Source: Pseudomonas sp. KUIN-1
Lineage (GTDB): Bacteria > Pseudomonadota > Gammaproteobacteria > Pseudomonadales > Pseudomonadaceae
Assembly (NCBI RefSeq): GCF_009176725.1
Contig: NZ_AP020337.1
Coordinates: 4,347,501 to 4,411,500 of the forward strand
Direction of reading: 5' to 3'
DNA length: 64,000 bases
A program made the translations under genes and the position numbers. This document shows positions 9,523 through 18,274 of this stretch, piece by piece. Each line of letters begins with the position of its first letter. Position 1 is the first letter of the stretch. The notes below the pieces were generated by a model that was not told the DNA's origin, did not search any database, and saw only the letters and a program-made list of their open reading frames with translations.

Positions 9523-9824
9523 CGATCAGACTCCGCAAGGACAGCTGCCTGGACAGACGCGACGCACCTTCCGGCAGGGGGCCAACCTTTTACGTTCACT
9601 GCCGGTTTTTTTCAACCTTTACGTGATGCTTTGCCTGTAAACGAAGTGCAGGGGAAAACTTTACTTACGAGTCGGCAGAGCGAGACCGGCTTCAAAACGC
9701 TTCGCACACTTGAATAATTAAGCGTGAATTAAGTAAGCGCGGATAATCTGAGTTCAACAAAACCGCTGAACCAATCAGCGTGTGATGAATCAATCAAGAC
9801 AGATCAATCAAAAAGGAATACCCC
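9523..9824. other. Divergent intergenic region
   Basis: About 300 bp between the divergently transcribed TonB-dependent receptor and the PepSY gene. It must carry both promoters. I see AT-rich tracts (for example 9714-9735) but no 19-bp Fur-box palindrome and no small gene. Confidence 0.5.
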
Positions 9825-10133
9825 ATGAAACTTATGCCTGCCGTTTTCGCCGCTGTTGCCCTCACTGCTGTTGCAGGTGCCGCCCAGGCTGACGTTGGTC
9901 CCGATGAAGTGATCCGCCTGTACAAGTCTCAGGCGTTGGGTGACTTTGAACAGTTCAACAAGCAGGCCGTTGCCAAGCACACAGGCTTCACGGTCCACGA
10001 TACAGAACTGGACAAGGACCGCACCGGCCGCCTGATCTATCAGATCGAACTGAAAGACGCCAAGGGTGTGGAGTGGAATTACGACGTTGATGCCAAGACG
10101 GGCGAAGTGGTACGTGACGCAAAGGATAATTGA
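9825..10133 (+). CDS. Periplasmic PepSY-domain protein
   Basis: A 102-residue secreted protein: signal peptide to about residue 22 (AVAGAAQA), then one PepSY domain. Residues YQIELKDAKGVEWNYDVDAKTGEVV match the C-terminal beta-hairpin typical of this family. PepSY domains are thought to restrain peptidases or act in envelope sensing, but the role of single-domain secreted forms is not established. AAGGA eight bases before the ATG supports the start. A strong bidirectional terminator follows. Confidence 0.85.
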   Translation: MKLMPAVFAAVALTAVAGAAQADVGPDEVIRLYKSQALGDFEQFNKQAVAKHTGFTVHDTELDKDRTGRLIYQIELKDAKGVEWNYDVDAKTGEVVRDAKDN

Positions 10134-10171
10134 TCCGACTGCTTTACCGGCTACCACCGCAAGCAACTCAT

Positions 10172-10208
10172 AAGAAAATTCCCACAATATTGTGGGAATT
10201 TTCTTTTT
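10172..10208. terminator. Bidirectional Rho-independent terminator
   Basis: A perfect 15-bp inverted repeat (arms 10174-10188 and 10189-10203, centred on ACAAT/ATTGT) is flanked by A-rich sequence on the left and CTTTTT on the right. It lies between the convergent PepSY and sugar-dehydrogenase genes and can serve both. Confidence 0.85.
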
Positions 10209-10226
10209 CAAGCGATTAACAGTTTA

Positions 10227-11390
10227 TTACTGGGCCAAGCCTACTTTCAGAAGACTTCCCTTATCGTCGTCGGTCAACAGATACAAGTAACCGTCCGGCC
10301 CCTGACGCACATCACGTATGCGCTGTTTCATGTCTTTCAACAGACGTTCTTCATGAACGATCTTGTCATTTTCGAACTGCAGTCTGATCAACTCTTCAGT
10401 GGCCAGCGCACCAATGAATACACTGTGATCCCATGCCTTGAAAAGGCTGTGATCATAGAACGCCATGCCACTGAGGCCCGGTGACACTTCCCAGACCTGG
10501 AACGGAATTTTGGTTCCTTCGACAACCTTGCCCTTCGACTCCGAAATCGGCTGACCCGAGTAGTCGATACCGTGGGTCGCGATCGGCCAGCCGTAATTCG
10601 CGCCACGCTCGATGATATTCAGCTCATCACCGCCCTTGGGGCCATGCTCGTTGGTCCACAACGCCCCGGTCCAGGGGTCGAGCGCGGCGCCCTGCTGATT
10701 GCGATGGCCATAGGACCATATCTCGGGGCGAACGCCCTTCTGGCCCACGAACGGATTGTCTTTCGGTACGCTGCCGTCCGGATAGATGCGCACGATCTTG
10801 CCCTGCAGCTTGTCCAGATCCTGCGCCGTGGGGCGCTGATTGTTTTCGCCCAGGGCGATGAACAGGTAACCGTCGCGATCGAAGACCATCCGCGCGCCGA
10901 AGTGGTTGCCCACCGACAGTTTCGGTTCCTGGCGGAAGATGACTTCGAAGTCTTCCAGACGAGTCATGTCCTTGGACAGACGACCACGCCCTGCGGCAGT
11001 GCCGGCGGTATCACCTTCGGCGGCGGTCTTGCCGCTGCCCTCGGAGTAGGTCAGATACACCATGCGGTCCTTGGCGAAGTCCGGTGACAGCACCACATCA
11101 AGCAGACCGCCCTGCTTCTGCGCCCAGACTTGCGGGACACCGGAAAGCGGTGCGGACAATTTGCCATCCGCCGATACCACGCGCAGGTTGCCCGAACGCT
11201 CTGTCACCAGCATGCCTTGCCTGTCAGGCAGAAAGGCCAGCGCCCACGGATGATCCAGACCTTCGACAACAGGGGTCACCGTGACGGTGCCCAGTTCGCT
11301 TTTGTAGGTTTCCGTAGCGGCGCTGGCCGTCAGTGGCAGGCTCAGAATGGCTGCAGTACACAATGTCGCGATCAGGTTTTTTCTAAGCAT
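10227..11390 (-). CDS. PQQ-dependent aldose sugar dehydrogenase (YliI-like)
   Basis: A 387-residue periplasmic beta-propeller enzyme of the soluble glucose/aldose dehydrogenase family, which oxidises sugars with PQQ as cofactor. The signal peptide ends near residue 24 (LPLTASAA). Family signatures include LDHPWALAFLPD, GGLLDVVLSPDFA, NHFGARMVFDRDGYLF, GHRNQQG and NEHGPKGGDELN, which carry the PQQ- and calcium-binding residues. The ATG at 11390 follows AAGGAA at good spacing, so the longer frame to 11423 is rejected. It appears monocistronic. The natural substrate is not defined for this branch. Confidence 0.9.
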   Translation of the reverse strand: MLRKNLIATLCTAAILSLPLTASAATETYKSELGTVTVTPVVEGLDHPWALAFLPDRQGMLVTERSGNLRVVSADGKLSAPLSGVPQVWAQKQGGLLDVVLSPDFAKDRMVYLTYSEGSGKTAAEGDTAGTAAGRGRLSKDMTRLEDFEVIFRQEPKLSVGNHFGARMVFDRDGYLFIALGENNQRPTAQDLDKLQGKIVRIYPDGSVPKDNPFVGQKGVRPEIWSYGHRNQQGAALDPWTGALWTNEHGPKGGDELNIIERGANYGWPIATHGIDYSGQPISESKGKVVEGTKIPFQVWEVSPGLSGMAFYDHSLFKAWDHSVFIGALATEELIRLQFENDKIVHEERLLKDMKQRIRDVRQGPDGYLYLLTDDDKGSLLKVGLAQ

Positions 11391-11445
11391 GAGCGTTTCC
11401 TTATGCATTGAGTCGACGTCCACACGGGTTCGCCGGGTTGAAAAT

Positions 11446-11766
11446 TCAGTTGCCGCGTTTGGGGTCGGTTATCGGTGTAGAAGGACGTGGCGTGTTCTGG
11501 CGCGTAGGGTAGCCGTTACCAATGCCACCGTTTTCCAGAGTGGGCTTGCGCACCGGCGGCGCGATGTTGGGGCCACGGGACGGTGGCACGCTGGACTCGG
11601 TGCCCTGACGGCTATTGGGGTTGGCACGGTGGATCGGGCTGTTATACGGGTTGCTGCTGGCACCGTTGTTGAGGGTGCTGTTTGGCAGCGTCTGCGCCTG
11701 GACCGCACCGATGCAGCATGACGCAACAAGCACGCCGCCGACAAGATTACGCACAAAACTGTTCAT
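11446..11766 (-). CDS. Small secreted Asn/Pro-rich protein
   Basis: A 106-residue protein with a signal peptide (to about residue 24, GAVQAQ) and a low-complexity mature part rich in Asn, Pro, Ser and Gly, without predicted fold. The ATG at 11766 follows AGAGG at good spacing; the much longer open frame upstream is not coding. It lies 55 bp upstream of the sugar dehydrogenase on the same strand, so co-transcription is possible. No family recognised. Confidence 0.6.
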   Translation of the reverse strand: MNSFVRNLVGGVLVASCCIGAVQAQTLPNSTLNNGASSNPYNSPIHRANPNSRQGTESSVPPSRGPNIAPPVRKPTLENGGIGNGYPTRQNTPRPSTPITDPKRGN

Positions 11767-12014
11767 CACTACCTCTGGGCAAGGTGAAACTTCGGAGTAA
11801 CCGTGAAGACTCAGGCCTTTGATGGCAACCCGGGCCTCAGGTTCGACCCGGCACTGCCGATGAGCAAGCAAAGCGGTAGGAGAGTTTGTAACAAGGATGG
11901 TCAAGGCTGTCGCAGCCGAACGACGCGACGGCCTGCACCCGAGGTTTGCGGAGCACAAAAAAGCGCCTGGCGGGCAGTCTGTGTGATCACAGGACACAGG
12001 CTGACGCAGGATGC

Positions 12015-13199
12015 CTATGCAGACTTCAAAGGCATACTGAAGGTAAAGACCGTGCCCAGCTCTCGCGTCGAGCACACCTCGAGCGTACCTCCATGAGCAA
12101 TGGCGATCTCGCTGGCGATGTACAGCCCCAGCCCGAGCCCGGCTTGCGGCTCGTCGGTGATGGGTCTGGAGTACGGCAGGAACAGTTGCGCACGAACCGA
12201 TTCAGGTATCGGCTCTCCCTGATTGGTAACGCTGAGCACAAACACATCGCCATGCACGCCTGCCGTCACTTCGACCGGGCTCTCGGCATCACCATGGCTG
12301 ATTGCGTTGGACACCAGGTTGGAGAGCAACTGCGCGATCCGCTCATGATCGCAGCGGATACGCTCCAGCGCGCCTATGTTCGAGTGAATCGGCCGCGACG
12401 GGTGAACGCGTTGCACCTCTGAAATCACATGCTCCAGGGTTTTATCCAGACCGTGTGCCTCATGGATACTCAGAGGAATGCCATGCCCCATACGACCACG
12501 GGCAAAATCGAGCACGTCATCGACCAGCTGCGAGGCGCGCTGGCCAGAGGTCAGGATGTGTTGCACGATCTGCTGGGCCTTTTCATCCAGCGGACGACGC
12601 AGCAGCAATTCGGCACTGGCATTGATGGCAAACAACGGGTTGCGCAGGTCGTGCCCCAGCACCGCGATAAACTGCTCGCGCAGCTCAGCCACCTCACGTT
12701 CGGCGAGCAGGTCTTCACGCGCCTGTTGCAGGTTTTCCTCGGCCTCGATCTGCAGCGCCAGAAGACGTGCGAACGACACCATCATGGCCTCGATGGGCGT
12801 CCCGATCAGCTTTGCAGGCTTGGGATCCAGCGCGCAGATAGTGCCGAAAAAGGAGCCGTCGGAAAGAAAGATCGGCACCGAGATATAGCTCTGGAAGCTG
12901 TACAGACGTGGTGTGTCGTGCGCACAGAACAACGGGTCCTCGGCGACATGGTCAATCACCACAGGCTTGTGGGAGCTGCGAATCTCGTGGCAGATGGTGC
13001 TGCTCAGCTCCAGCTCACCGCCGGGCTTCAAACCGAAGTCGAGCTTGTCCAGGACCGCACAGGCCGTCCAGCTGGTTTCGGTTACACGCGCCACGGCGGC
13101 GAAACCCAGCCCGGTGGATTCGGCAATGACCTGCAGGATGGCCGGCACTGCGCTGATCCGGTTGATCGTGGCCACATCATTTGAAATGGATCGCCGCAT
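12015..13199 (-). CDS. GAF-domain sensor histidine kinase
   Basis: A 394-residue soluble kinase. A GAF domain spans about residues 15-155 (SYISVPIFLSDGSFFGTICALD is its typical core). The HisKA helix has the phospho-acceptor His at 183 (GHDLRNPL), followed by a HATPase domain with the N box (NLVSNAISHG) and a glycine-rich GLGLGLYIASEI loop. No membrane helix, so it senses a cytosolic signal. No receiver gene is adjacent, so it is an orphan kinase, although the next gene upstream encodes a second kinase with the same dimerisation motif; crosstalk between them is only an inference. Confidence 0.88.
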   Translation of the reverse strand: MRRSISNDVATINRISAVPAILQVIAESTGLGFAAVARVTETSWTACAVLDKLDFGLKPGGELELSSTICHEIRSSHKPVVIDHVAEDPLFCAHDTPRLYSFQSYISVPIFLSDGSFFGTICALDPKPAKLIGTPIEAMMVSFARLLALQIEAEENLQQAREDLLAEREVAELREQFIAVLGHDLRNPLFAINASAELLLRRPLDEKAQQIVQHILTSGQRASQLVDDVLDFARGRMGHGIPLSIHEAHGLDKTLEHVISEVQRVHPSRPIHSNIGALERIRCDHERIAQLLSNLVSNAISHGDAESPVEVTAGVHGDVFVLSVTNQGEPIPESVRAQLFLPYSRPITDEPQAGLGLGLYIASEIAIAHGGTLEVCSTRELGTVFTFSMPLKSA

Positions 13200-13312
13200 G
13201 TAGAACCTGTATGAGCCTTGAGGTGATGACGCAGCACGTTAGTTTAGGACTGTAACGATTTTTCTGCACCCGTGAATAACACGGGTTGCTCGTCAACCTG
13301 TACGAAACCTGA

Positions 13313-14509
13313 TCAAACCTCGGATTTCACCGGGGGACGCGGAAACGCCACCGTGAACGTCGTGCCCTCTTCAGCCGAAGAGCGAACCGTCACATCGCCC
13401 AGATGGGCTCGAACGATCTCGCGCACGATAAACAGGCCGAGCCCGACGGTGCGGGTCTCGTCACTGTCGCTGACCACGCGTACGACGGGCTCGTACAGGT
13501 CGTCTACCTTCTCCATCGGTATCGGTTCACCGAGGTTGTGCACCGACAGCTTGATCATCCAGGTGTCGAACGACGACGTAATCAAAACCTCACCGTCGTC
13601 GGCGCCGTAATTGATGGCATTGCTGACCAGATTGCCGAGCATCTGCAGCAGGCGGTCAGGATCCGCCGAACAGGCGCCCTGTCCTTCGCTGCGATGGGTC
13701 AGCACCCGATCCGGGAAAACCTGGCGCAGCTCTTCGACGCCCCGGGCAACGACTGCGTGAAAATCGATAGGCTGAGGAACGACGGTAATGCCACTGCCCA
13801 CCCGGGCGTGAGTGAAATCCAGCAGGTCGACAATCATGCGATCGGCACGGTCGGTGGAATGATTGATGTGTCCCAGAATCCGCTCCTGCCGCGACTCCAG
13901 TGGGGTGCGCTCCAGCAGTCCGGCGGCCATCTTGATCGCGGCCAGCGGGTTGCGCAGGTCGTGGCTGACGATGCCAATCATCTGCTCGGCAAAAATAGCC
14001 CGGATCTCCGCCTCGGCATGCGCCAGACGCAAGCGATTGCGCGCCGAGGTCAGCTCGCTCTGCACGGTCATCTGCTGTTGCAGGAGTTCTTCGGCAATCT
14101 TGCGGGCAGCCAGCAGTTCGCGCTCGTACTTGTTGCGCTCTTCGGCCAGGAACACGGCCACTTCATGCAGATACCCCGACGGGTACTCGCGGCGTACGGC
14201 GTTGAGCATCATCGGGATGGGGCGGCCATCGGCATGAATCAGCTCGACCTTGACTTCGGCAATTGACCCTTGCGACTGCAGCGTGGGCGCCCAGTGAGTC
14301 TGCAGAAAGGCCTTGCCTGCCAGGCTCAGCAAATCCTGAAAGCGGCGGCCCACAACAGCGTCGCGCTCCAGACCCAGCCATCGGCAAAACGTCAGATTGG
14401 CGCGCTCTATGGTGCCGTTGGGCAACGTGATCAACAGACCACAGGGCGCATGCTCGTAGAGGTCTTCGGTGACGGGCAGGCTCACCTGTTCAACGGTCAT
14501 GGGCGGCAC
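13313..14509 (-). CDS. PAS-domain histidine kinase paired with RsbQ-like hydrolase
   Basis: A 398-residue soluble kinase with an N-terminal PAS domain (about 14-125), a coiled-coil linker (about 125-175), the HisKA motif with His183 (SHDLRNPL) and a HATPase domain (NLVSNAINYG, GLGLFIVREI). Its 5' end overlaps the 3' end of the RsbQ-like hydrolase gene by 20 bp, so the two are translationally coupled. In Bacillus, RsbQ works with RsbP, a PAS-containing phosphatase; here a kinase sits in the partner position. It is inferred that the hydrolase supplies or modifies the PAS ligand. No response regulator is adjacent. Confidence 0.85.
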   Translation of the reverse strand: MPPMTVEQVSLPVTEDLYEHAPCGLLITLPNGTIERANLTFCRWLGLERDAVVGRRFQDLLSLAGKAFLQTHWAPTLQSQGSIAEVKVELIHADGRPIPMMLNAVRREYPSGYLHEVAVFLAEERNKYERELLAARKIAEELLQQQMTVQSELTSARNRLRLAHAEAEIRAIFAEQMIGIVSHDLRNPLAAIKMAAGLLERTPLESRQERILGHINHSTDRADRMIVDLLDFTHARVGSGITVVPQPIDFHAVVARGVEELRQVFPDRVLTHRSEGQGACSADPDRLLQMLGNLVSNAINYGADDGEVLITSSFDTWMIKLSVHNLGEPIPMEKVDDLYEPVVRVVSDSDETRTVGLGLFIVREIVRAHLGDVTVRSSAEEGTTFTVAFPRPPVKSEV

Positions 14510-15311
14510 TCTCGCAAGAGGCCAGAAACTGATTCATCGCAGTAATGCATTCCTGTGCTGCGCTCATGTGCGGGTAGTGCCCTACATTGTCGATCATGTG
14601 CAGGGTGCTGTCGGTAATGACGCGGTGCAAGTACTCACCCACCTCGACCGGCACCACCATATCGTCGCTGCTTTGCAGAATGAGTGTTCTGCTCTTGAGT
14701 TGCGCGACATCGGCACGATGGTCGGATAAAAACGTCACGTGGGCAAACTGTCTGGCAATCTCCGCATTGGTGCGACAGAAACTGTTGGCGAGTTCTTCGC
14801 TCAGCTCAGGTCGATCCGAAGCACCCATGAGTGTCGGTGCGATGGTGCTGGACCAGCCCAGATAATTGCTTTCCAGCGTCTCAAGCAACGAATCGACATC
14901 GGCGCGAGTGAATCCACCCAGGTAACCTTCTTCGTTGAGGTAACGCGGGGACGGACCAATCATGATGTGACTGTCGAACCGACCGGGAGACTGAAGCTCG
15001 GCCAGCACGGCAATCATGCAACTGACCGAATGACCGACGTGCACCACCGGCCCCTCTGCGGCGAACTCGTTGACCACCTCCAGCAAGTCGGTTGCGTAGC
15101 CCTTGAGCGACGAATACTTGTGCGGATACCAGGCCGATACGTCCGAATTGCCGTTGCCCACCAGGTCGAACAGCACGACTTTGAAGCGCTCTGCGAAGTG
15201 CGGCGCTATAAAACGCCACATGTTCTGATCGCAACCAAATCCATGAGCGAAAATCAGAGTGATCGGTCCGTCGCCCATAATGTTGACGTTGTTGCGCTGC
15301 TGGACCGACAT
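14490..15311 (-). CDS. RsbQ/KAI2-like alpha/beta hydrolase
   Basis: A 273-residue cytosolic alpha/beta hydrolase closely resembling Bacillus RsbQ and the plant karrikin/strigolactone receptors KAI2/D14. Visible signatures are AHGFGCDQNMW, the nucleophile elbow GHSVS with Ser95, an acid at Asp216/217 (QSSDDMVVPV) and His245 (VGHYPHM), a complete Ser-Asp-His triad. In Bacillus, RsbQ is needed for energy-stress signalling through the PAS protein RsbP. The gene overlaps the following PAS kinase by 20 bp, which strongly supports a sensory pair. The physiological ligand is unknown. Confidence 0.9.
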   Translation of the reverse strand: MSVQQRNNVNIMGDGPITLIFAHGFGCDQNMWRFIAPHFAERFKVVLFDLVGNGNSDVSAWYPHKYSSLKGYATDLLEVVNEFAAEGPVVHVGHSVSCMIAVLAELQSPGRFDSHIMIGPSPRYLNEEGYLGGFTRADVDSLLETLESNYLGWSSTIAPTLMGASDRPELSEELANSFCRTNAEIARQFAHVTFLSDHRADVAQLKSRTLILQSSDDMVVPVEVGEYLHRVITDSTLHMIDNVGHYPHMSAAQECITAMNQFLASCESAAHDR

Positions 15312-15474
15312 ATCGGGCTCCGAAAATGGCCAGGTAAACGGCTGGGTATGTGCATACCGTGATAAAGATGAGAGGAGGTTATCACCGTTAAAGGCACATT
15401 AGTGGCACAAACCGCACTTTAAGGCAGGAGCCAAAGAAGATTAATGATGGGCAGTGTTCTGAGGCGCACCTGAA

Positions 15475-15560
15475 CTTCGCAGGTATCGGAGCGGTGTCGG
15501 GTGACGCAGAGCGTCACGAACTGCATGCCAACGCGGAGCATTGGCACGATAAGCCGTTGG
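15475..15560. repeat. REP-like palindromic element (degenerate)
   Basis: This short stretch contains the perfect palindrome GTGACGC-AGA-GCGTCAC and half-matches to the 'cgcggagc' and 'catgcc' parts of the repeat family seen at 7.2 kb and 26-28 kb. It lies between the cytosine deaminase and the RsbQ-like gene. It is read as a decayed or partial member. Confidence 0.45.
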
Positions 15561-15603
15561 ATTTACGATGAGCGCGGAGCATGGGGCTGACAAGAAGCGG
15601 TCT

Positions 15604-16041
15604 TTACTCGCCGATGTCTTCGTTCCACAGTTCGGGCTTGCTGGCAATAAAGTCTTTCATCATGTGTGTGCACTCAGGGTTATCCAGCACCTCGATCTGC
15701 ACGCCACGCGAGCGCAGCAGTTCTTCCTCGCCCATGAACGACTCATGCTCACCGATGATCACTTTGCGAATACCGTAGAGCAGGATCGCACCGCTGCACA
15801 TCGCACAAGGCGACAGTGTGGTGTAGAGCACCGAGTCACGGTAGACACTGGCCGGCTGGCGACCGGCATTTTCCAGCGCATCCATCTCGCCGTGCTTCGT
15901 CGCACTGCCCTCTTGTACACGACGGTTATGGCCTCGACCGATAATCTTGCCGCCGTGGACGATGACCGAGCCGATGGGGATTCCGCCTTCCTTCAGCCCG
16001 AGTTGCGCCTCATCGAATGCTGCCTGCATGAATGCGTCCAT
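15604..16041 (-). CDS. Cytosine deaminase, yeast FCY1 type
   Basis: A 145-residue zinc deaminase converting cytosine to uracil and ammonia for pyrimidine salvage. Zinc and catalytic residues are all present: His50 and Glu52 in HGE, Cys79 and Cys82 in PCAMC. The C-terminus ends KPELWNEDIGE, where Trp139 and Asp142 align with the substrate-contacting Trp and Asp of yeast cytosine deaminase; this points to cytosine rather than guanine or tRNA as substrate. It is separated by 30 bp from the upstream secreted-protein gene on the same strand, so they may be co-transcribed. Confidence 0.9.
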   Translation of the reverse strand: MDAFMQAAFDEAQLGLKEGGIPIGSVIVHGGKIIGRGHNRRVQEGSATKHGEMDALENAGRQPASVYRDSVLYTTLSPCAMCSGAILLYGIRKVIIGEHESFMGEEELLRSRGVQIEVLDNPECTHMMKDFIASKPELWNEDIGE

Positions 16042-16071
16042 GTTTTTTGCCTCGTCTCGTCAAAATAGCTG

Positions 16072-16572
16072 TCAGTGTTGCAGTGCTGCCTCGGCATTGC
16101 CCAGCGCACGACTGACAAATTGTCCCAGCAGCTCCGATGATCGGGCTTTCATATCGGCGCTGACCTGAGTGTTTCTGGCCCTGAAGCTGTTCCCCAATGA
16201 AGGCGAATCCCCGCCCTGATTGAGCGAGCGCAATTCCTCGGCGGTAAATGAATGAGCATAAGCGGCTGCCAGATTGCGGTCCCACTGCGCCTGATATTCC
16301 GGTTTGAGGCGCTGTAATTCCTTCTGTACCAGTTCCTGCGCTTCAGTCTTGCCGACTGCCTGCACGATACCGGCAAACGTCGCCGTGCGCGAGGCGACCT
16401 GATACCCCAGCCAGGCAAGGCCCTCGCCCAGGTTTCGTTGTTCCACCAGGGCCAGCGCCATGTCGTCGGCCTCTTCGGCGCTGGCCGGATGCATCGCGTC
16501 CAGGCACAGACAGGCCAGCAATGCCAGGCAGGTCTGCCAATTGCCCCGCGAGCCCCGAGCGTGATCAGTCAT
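16072..16572 (-). CDS. Secreted protein with DUF2059-like C-terminus
   Basis: A 166-residue protein with an N-terminal signal sequence (hydrophobic core ALLACLCLDA, cleavage near residue 32), predicted periplasmic. The C-terminal half (WDRNLAAAYAHSFTAEELRSLNQGGDSPSLGNSF) resembles DUF2059 domains, which usually read 'FT.EEL..L..FY.SP.G.K'; the resemblance is moderate. Function of that family is unknown. It precedes the cytosine deaminase by 30 bp. Confidence 0.65.
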   Translation of the reverse strand: MTDHARGSRGNWQTCLALLACLCLDAMHPASAEEADDMALALVEQRNLGEGLAWLGYQVASRTATFAGIVQAVGKTEAQELVQKELQRLKPEYQAQWDRNLAAAYAHSFTAEELRSLNQGGDSPSLGNSFRARNTQVSADMKARSSELLGQFVSRALGNAEAALQH

Positions 16573-16705
16573 GACGCCTCCCGAGCATCGATTGACCCAG
16601 ACCTGAACTTATCAGCTCGGCGGGGCTTTACCACTCGGCGCGTTGCATACCGGTCATTGATGCCGTTATCAGCTATGCGCCTCGCGTCATGCAGCAGAGT
16701 CATAG

Positions 16706-17719
16706 TTAAAGACTGCTGCTGACCCGGGTGGCAACATCGGCAGGTAACCAGGCTTTCCAGACCTCGGGATGCTGCTTGAGAAAGCGGGCAGCCACGACCT
16801 TGGCATCCTCGTGCTTGTCACTCATTTCGCCCAAGGTCTTGTTCAGCAGGTCAATCGGGAAATCCACGCCCTTGAAGACACTCACCAGCTCAGGGTATTG
16901 CTTGCTGAATTCTGCCGATACGCCGATCGACAGCGTTGCCGCCAGCGAAGACGTGCCGCGCGGGTTGGGGTTGCTGGCGTCGGTCAGGGTTTTCCAGGCT
17001 TCAGCGTCAAAGGCGGGCTCGTCCAGTTTGATCAGCTTGTACTTGCCCAACAGGGGCGTAGGTGACCAGTAGTAAAACAACACCGGCTTGCCGCGCCGGA
17101 TGGACGATGCGACCTCGGCGTCCAGTGCTGCGCCCGAGCCGGTGCGGAAGTTGACGAAGCTGTCGGCCAGGCCATAAGCCTTGAGTTTCTGGGTGTTGAC
17201 GATTTCCGAGGTCCAGCCGCTCGGGCTATTCAGGAATCGGCCTTTGTCCGGCGATTCCGGGTCTTTGAAGACGTCCTTGTAGCGCGCCAGGTCCGCGACA
17301 GACTTCAGGTCCGGCGCCAGCGGTTTGATGCCTTTGGCGGCGTCACCCTTGATCACGTATTCAGGCACCCACCAGCCTTCGGTCGCGCCCTTGACGATGT
17401 TGCCCAGGCCGAGCACCTTGCCTTCCTCTTCAGCCTTGACCCACACCGGACTGCGTCCGGTCCACTCTTCGGCGATCACCTGGATATCATTTTTCGCCAG
17501 CGCGGTTTCCAGGCTGACCGTACTGCCTGGCAGGGTATCGGTCGGGTAGCCATAGCCCTTCTCGACAATGGTACGCAGGACTTCAGTGATCAGGCTGCCG
17601 CTTTCCCAGGTCAGCGCGCCAAACTGGATAGGCTTGGTTTTTTCAGCCGCTGTCGCGGTCTGCCCGAGCAGGCCCAGCGCCAGAAGTGAACAGCCCAGTA
17701 GTCGTGTTATTGATTTCAT
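16706..17719 (-). CDS. ABC transporter substrate-binding protein, glycine betaine/choline type
   Basis: A 337-residue periplasmic binding protein of the OpuAC/ProX family that captures quaternary amines such as glycine betaine or choline. A signal peptide ends near residue 25 (GQTATAAE). Family-typical features include the FGALTWESGSLITEVLRTIVEKGYGYP segment and YYWSPTPLL, where aromatic residues normally form the cation box. The ATG at 17719 has GAGG five bases upstream; a GTG two codons earlier is less likely. No permease or ATPase gene is adjacent, so it is an orphan that must work with a transporter encoded elsewhere. Confidence 0.87.
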   Translation of the reverse strand: MKSITRLLGCSLLALGLLGQTATAAEKTKPIQFGALTWESGSLITEVLRTIVEKGYGYPTDTLPGSTVSLETALAKNDIQVIAEEWTGRSPVWVKAEEEGKVLGLGNIVKGATEGWWVPEYVIKGDAAKGIKPLAPDLKSVADLARYKDVFKDPESPDKGRFLNSPSGWTSEIVNTQKLKAYGLADSFVNFRTGSGAALDAEVASSIRRGKPVLFYYWSPTPLLGKYKLIKLDEPAFDAEAWKTLTDASNPNPRGTSSLAATLSIGVSAEFSKQYPELVSVFKGVDFPIDLLNKTLGEMSDKHEDAKVVAARFLKQHPEVWKAWLPADVATRVSSSL

Positions 17720-17839
17720 GCTCACCTCAAATGGCGCGGAAGAAACGGGTCTGAAAGTATCGACACCAGCCTGCGCCGATTAGTTGTCACGGCTTGAGCC
17801 TCTGTATGATGCAAGGCTCCTATTTCAAGCGCAGCCGCG

Positions 17840-18250
17840 ATGTCCGAAATCCAGTTCTACCCGCTACCTGATGAATGTCGCCCATTGCTGGGCAAGCTCT
17901 ACCGCGAGCACCAGTCGTCAATGCGCGCTGCCAGCAAGGGCCAGGCCTGGGTTGCAAAACGGGCAGAAATCATCGGTGCGTTGTGCCTGACGCCTGTCGC
18001 AGAGGGGCATTGGCTGACCGGGCTGTTCGTCGCGCCGGCGGCTCGCGGGCAAGCAGTGGCGCAGGGCCTGATCGAAGCGGCATTGCAACCGCTGAACGGG
18101 CCGGTGTGGCTGTTCTGCCATCCGGACCTGCTGGGCTTTTATCAACGTTCAGGGTTCGCGACGGCCCGGCGTCTGCCACAGGCCCTGGGTGAACGGTTCA
18201 TGCGTTACAGCCGCAGCAAGCCGCTGATCGCACTGTGCCGCGAAACCTGA
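17840..18250 (+). CDS. GNAT-family N-acetyltransferase
   Basis: A 136-residue acetyltransferase of the GNAT fold, using acetyl-CoA on an unknown amine. Motif A is visible as LFVAPAARGQAVAQGLIEAAL (the Q/R-x-x-G-x-G/A loop is RGQAVA) and motif B as FYQRSGFATARRLP. It is the only plus-strand gene between minus-strand neighbours, and convergent with the peptide deformylase 24 bp away. The substrate is not predictable. Confidence 0.82.
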   Translation: MSEIQFYPLPDECRPLLGKLYREHQSSMRAASKGQAWVAKRAEIIGALCLTPVAEGHWLTGLFVAPAARGQAVAQGLIEAALQPLNGPVWLFCHPDLLGFYQRSGFATARRLPQALGERFMRYSRSKPLIALCRET

Positions 18251-18274
18251 TGGCGTCGCAGCACAACACGACGA

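Noticed and set aside
9523..9824. Fur box upstream of the siderophore receptor
   Set aside because: No convincing GATAATGATTATC-like palindrome could be found on either strand.
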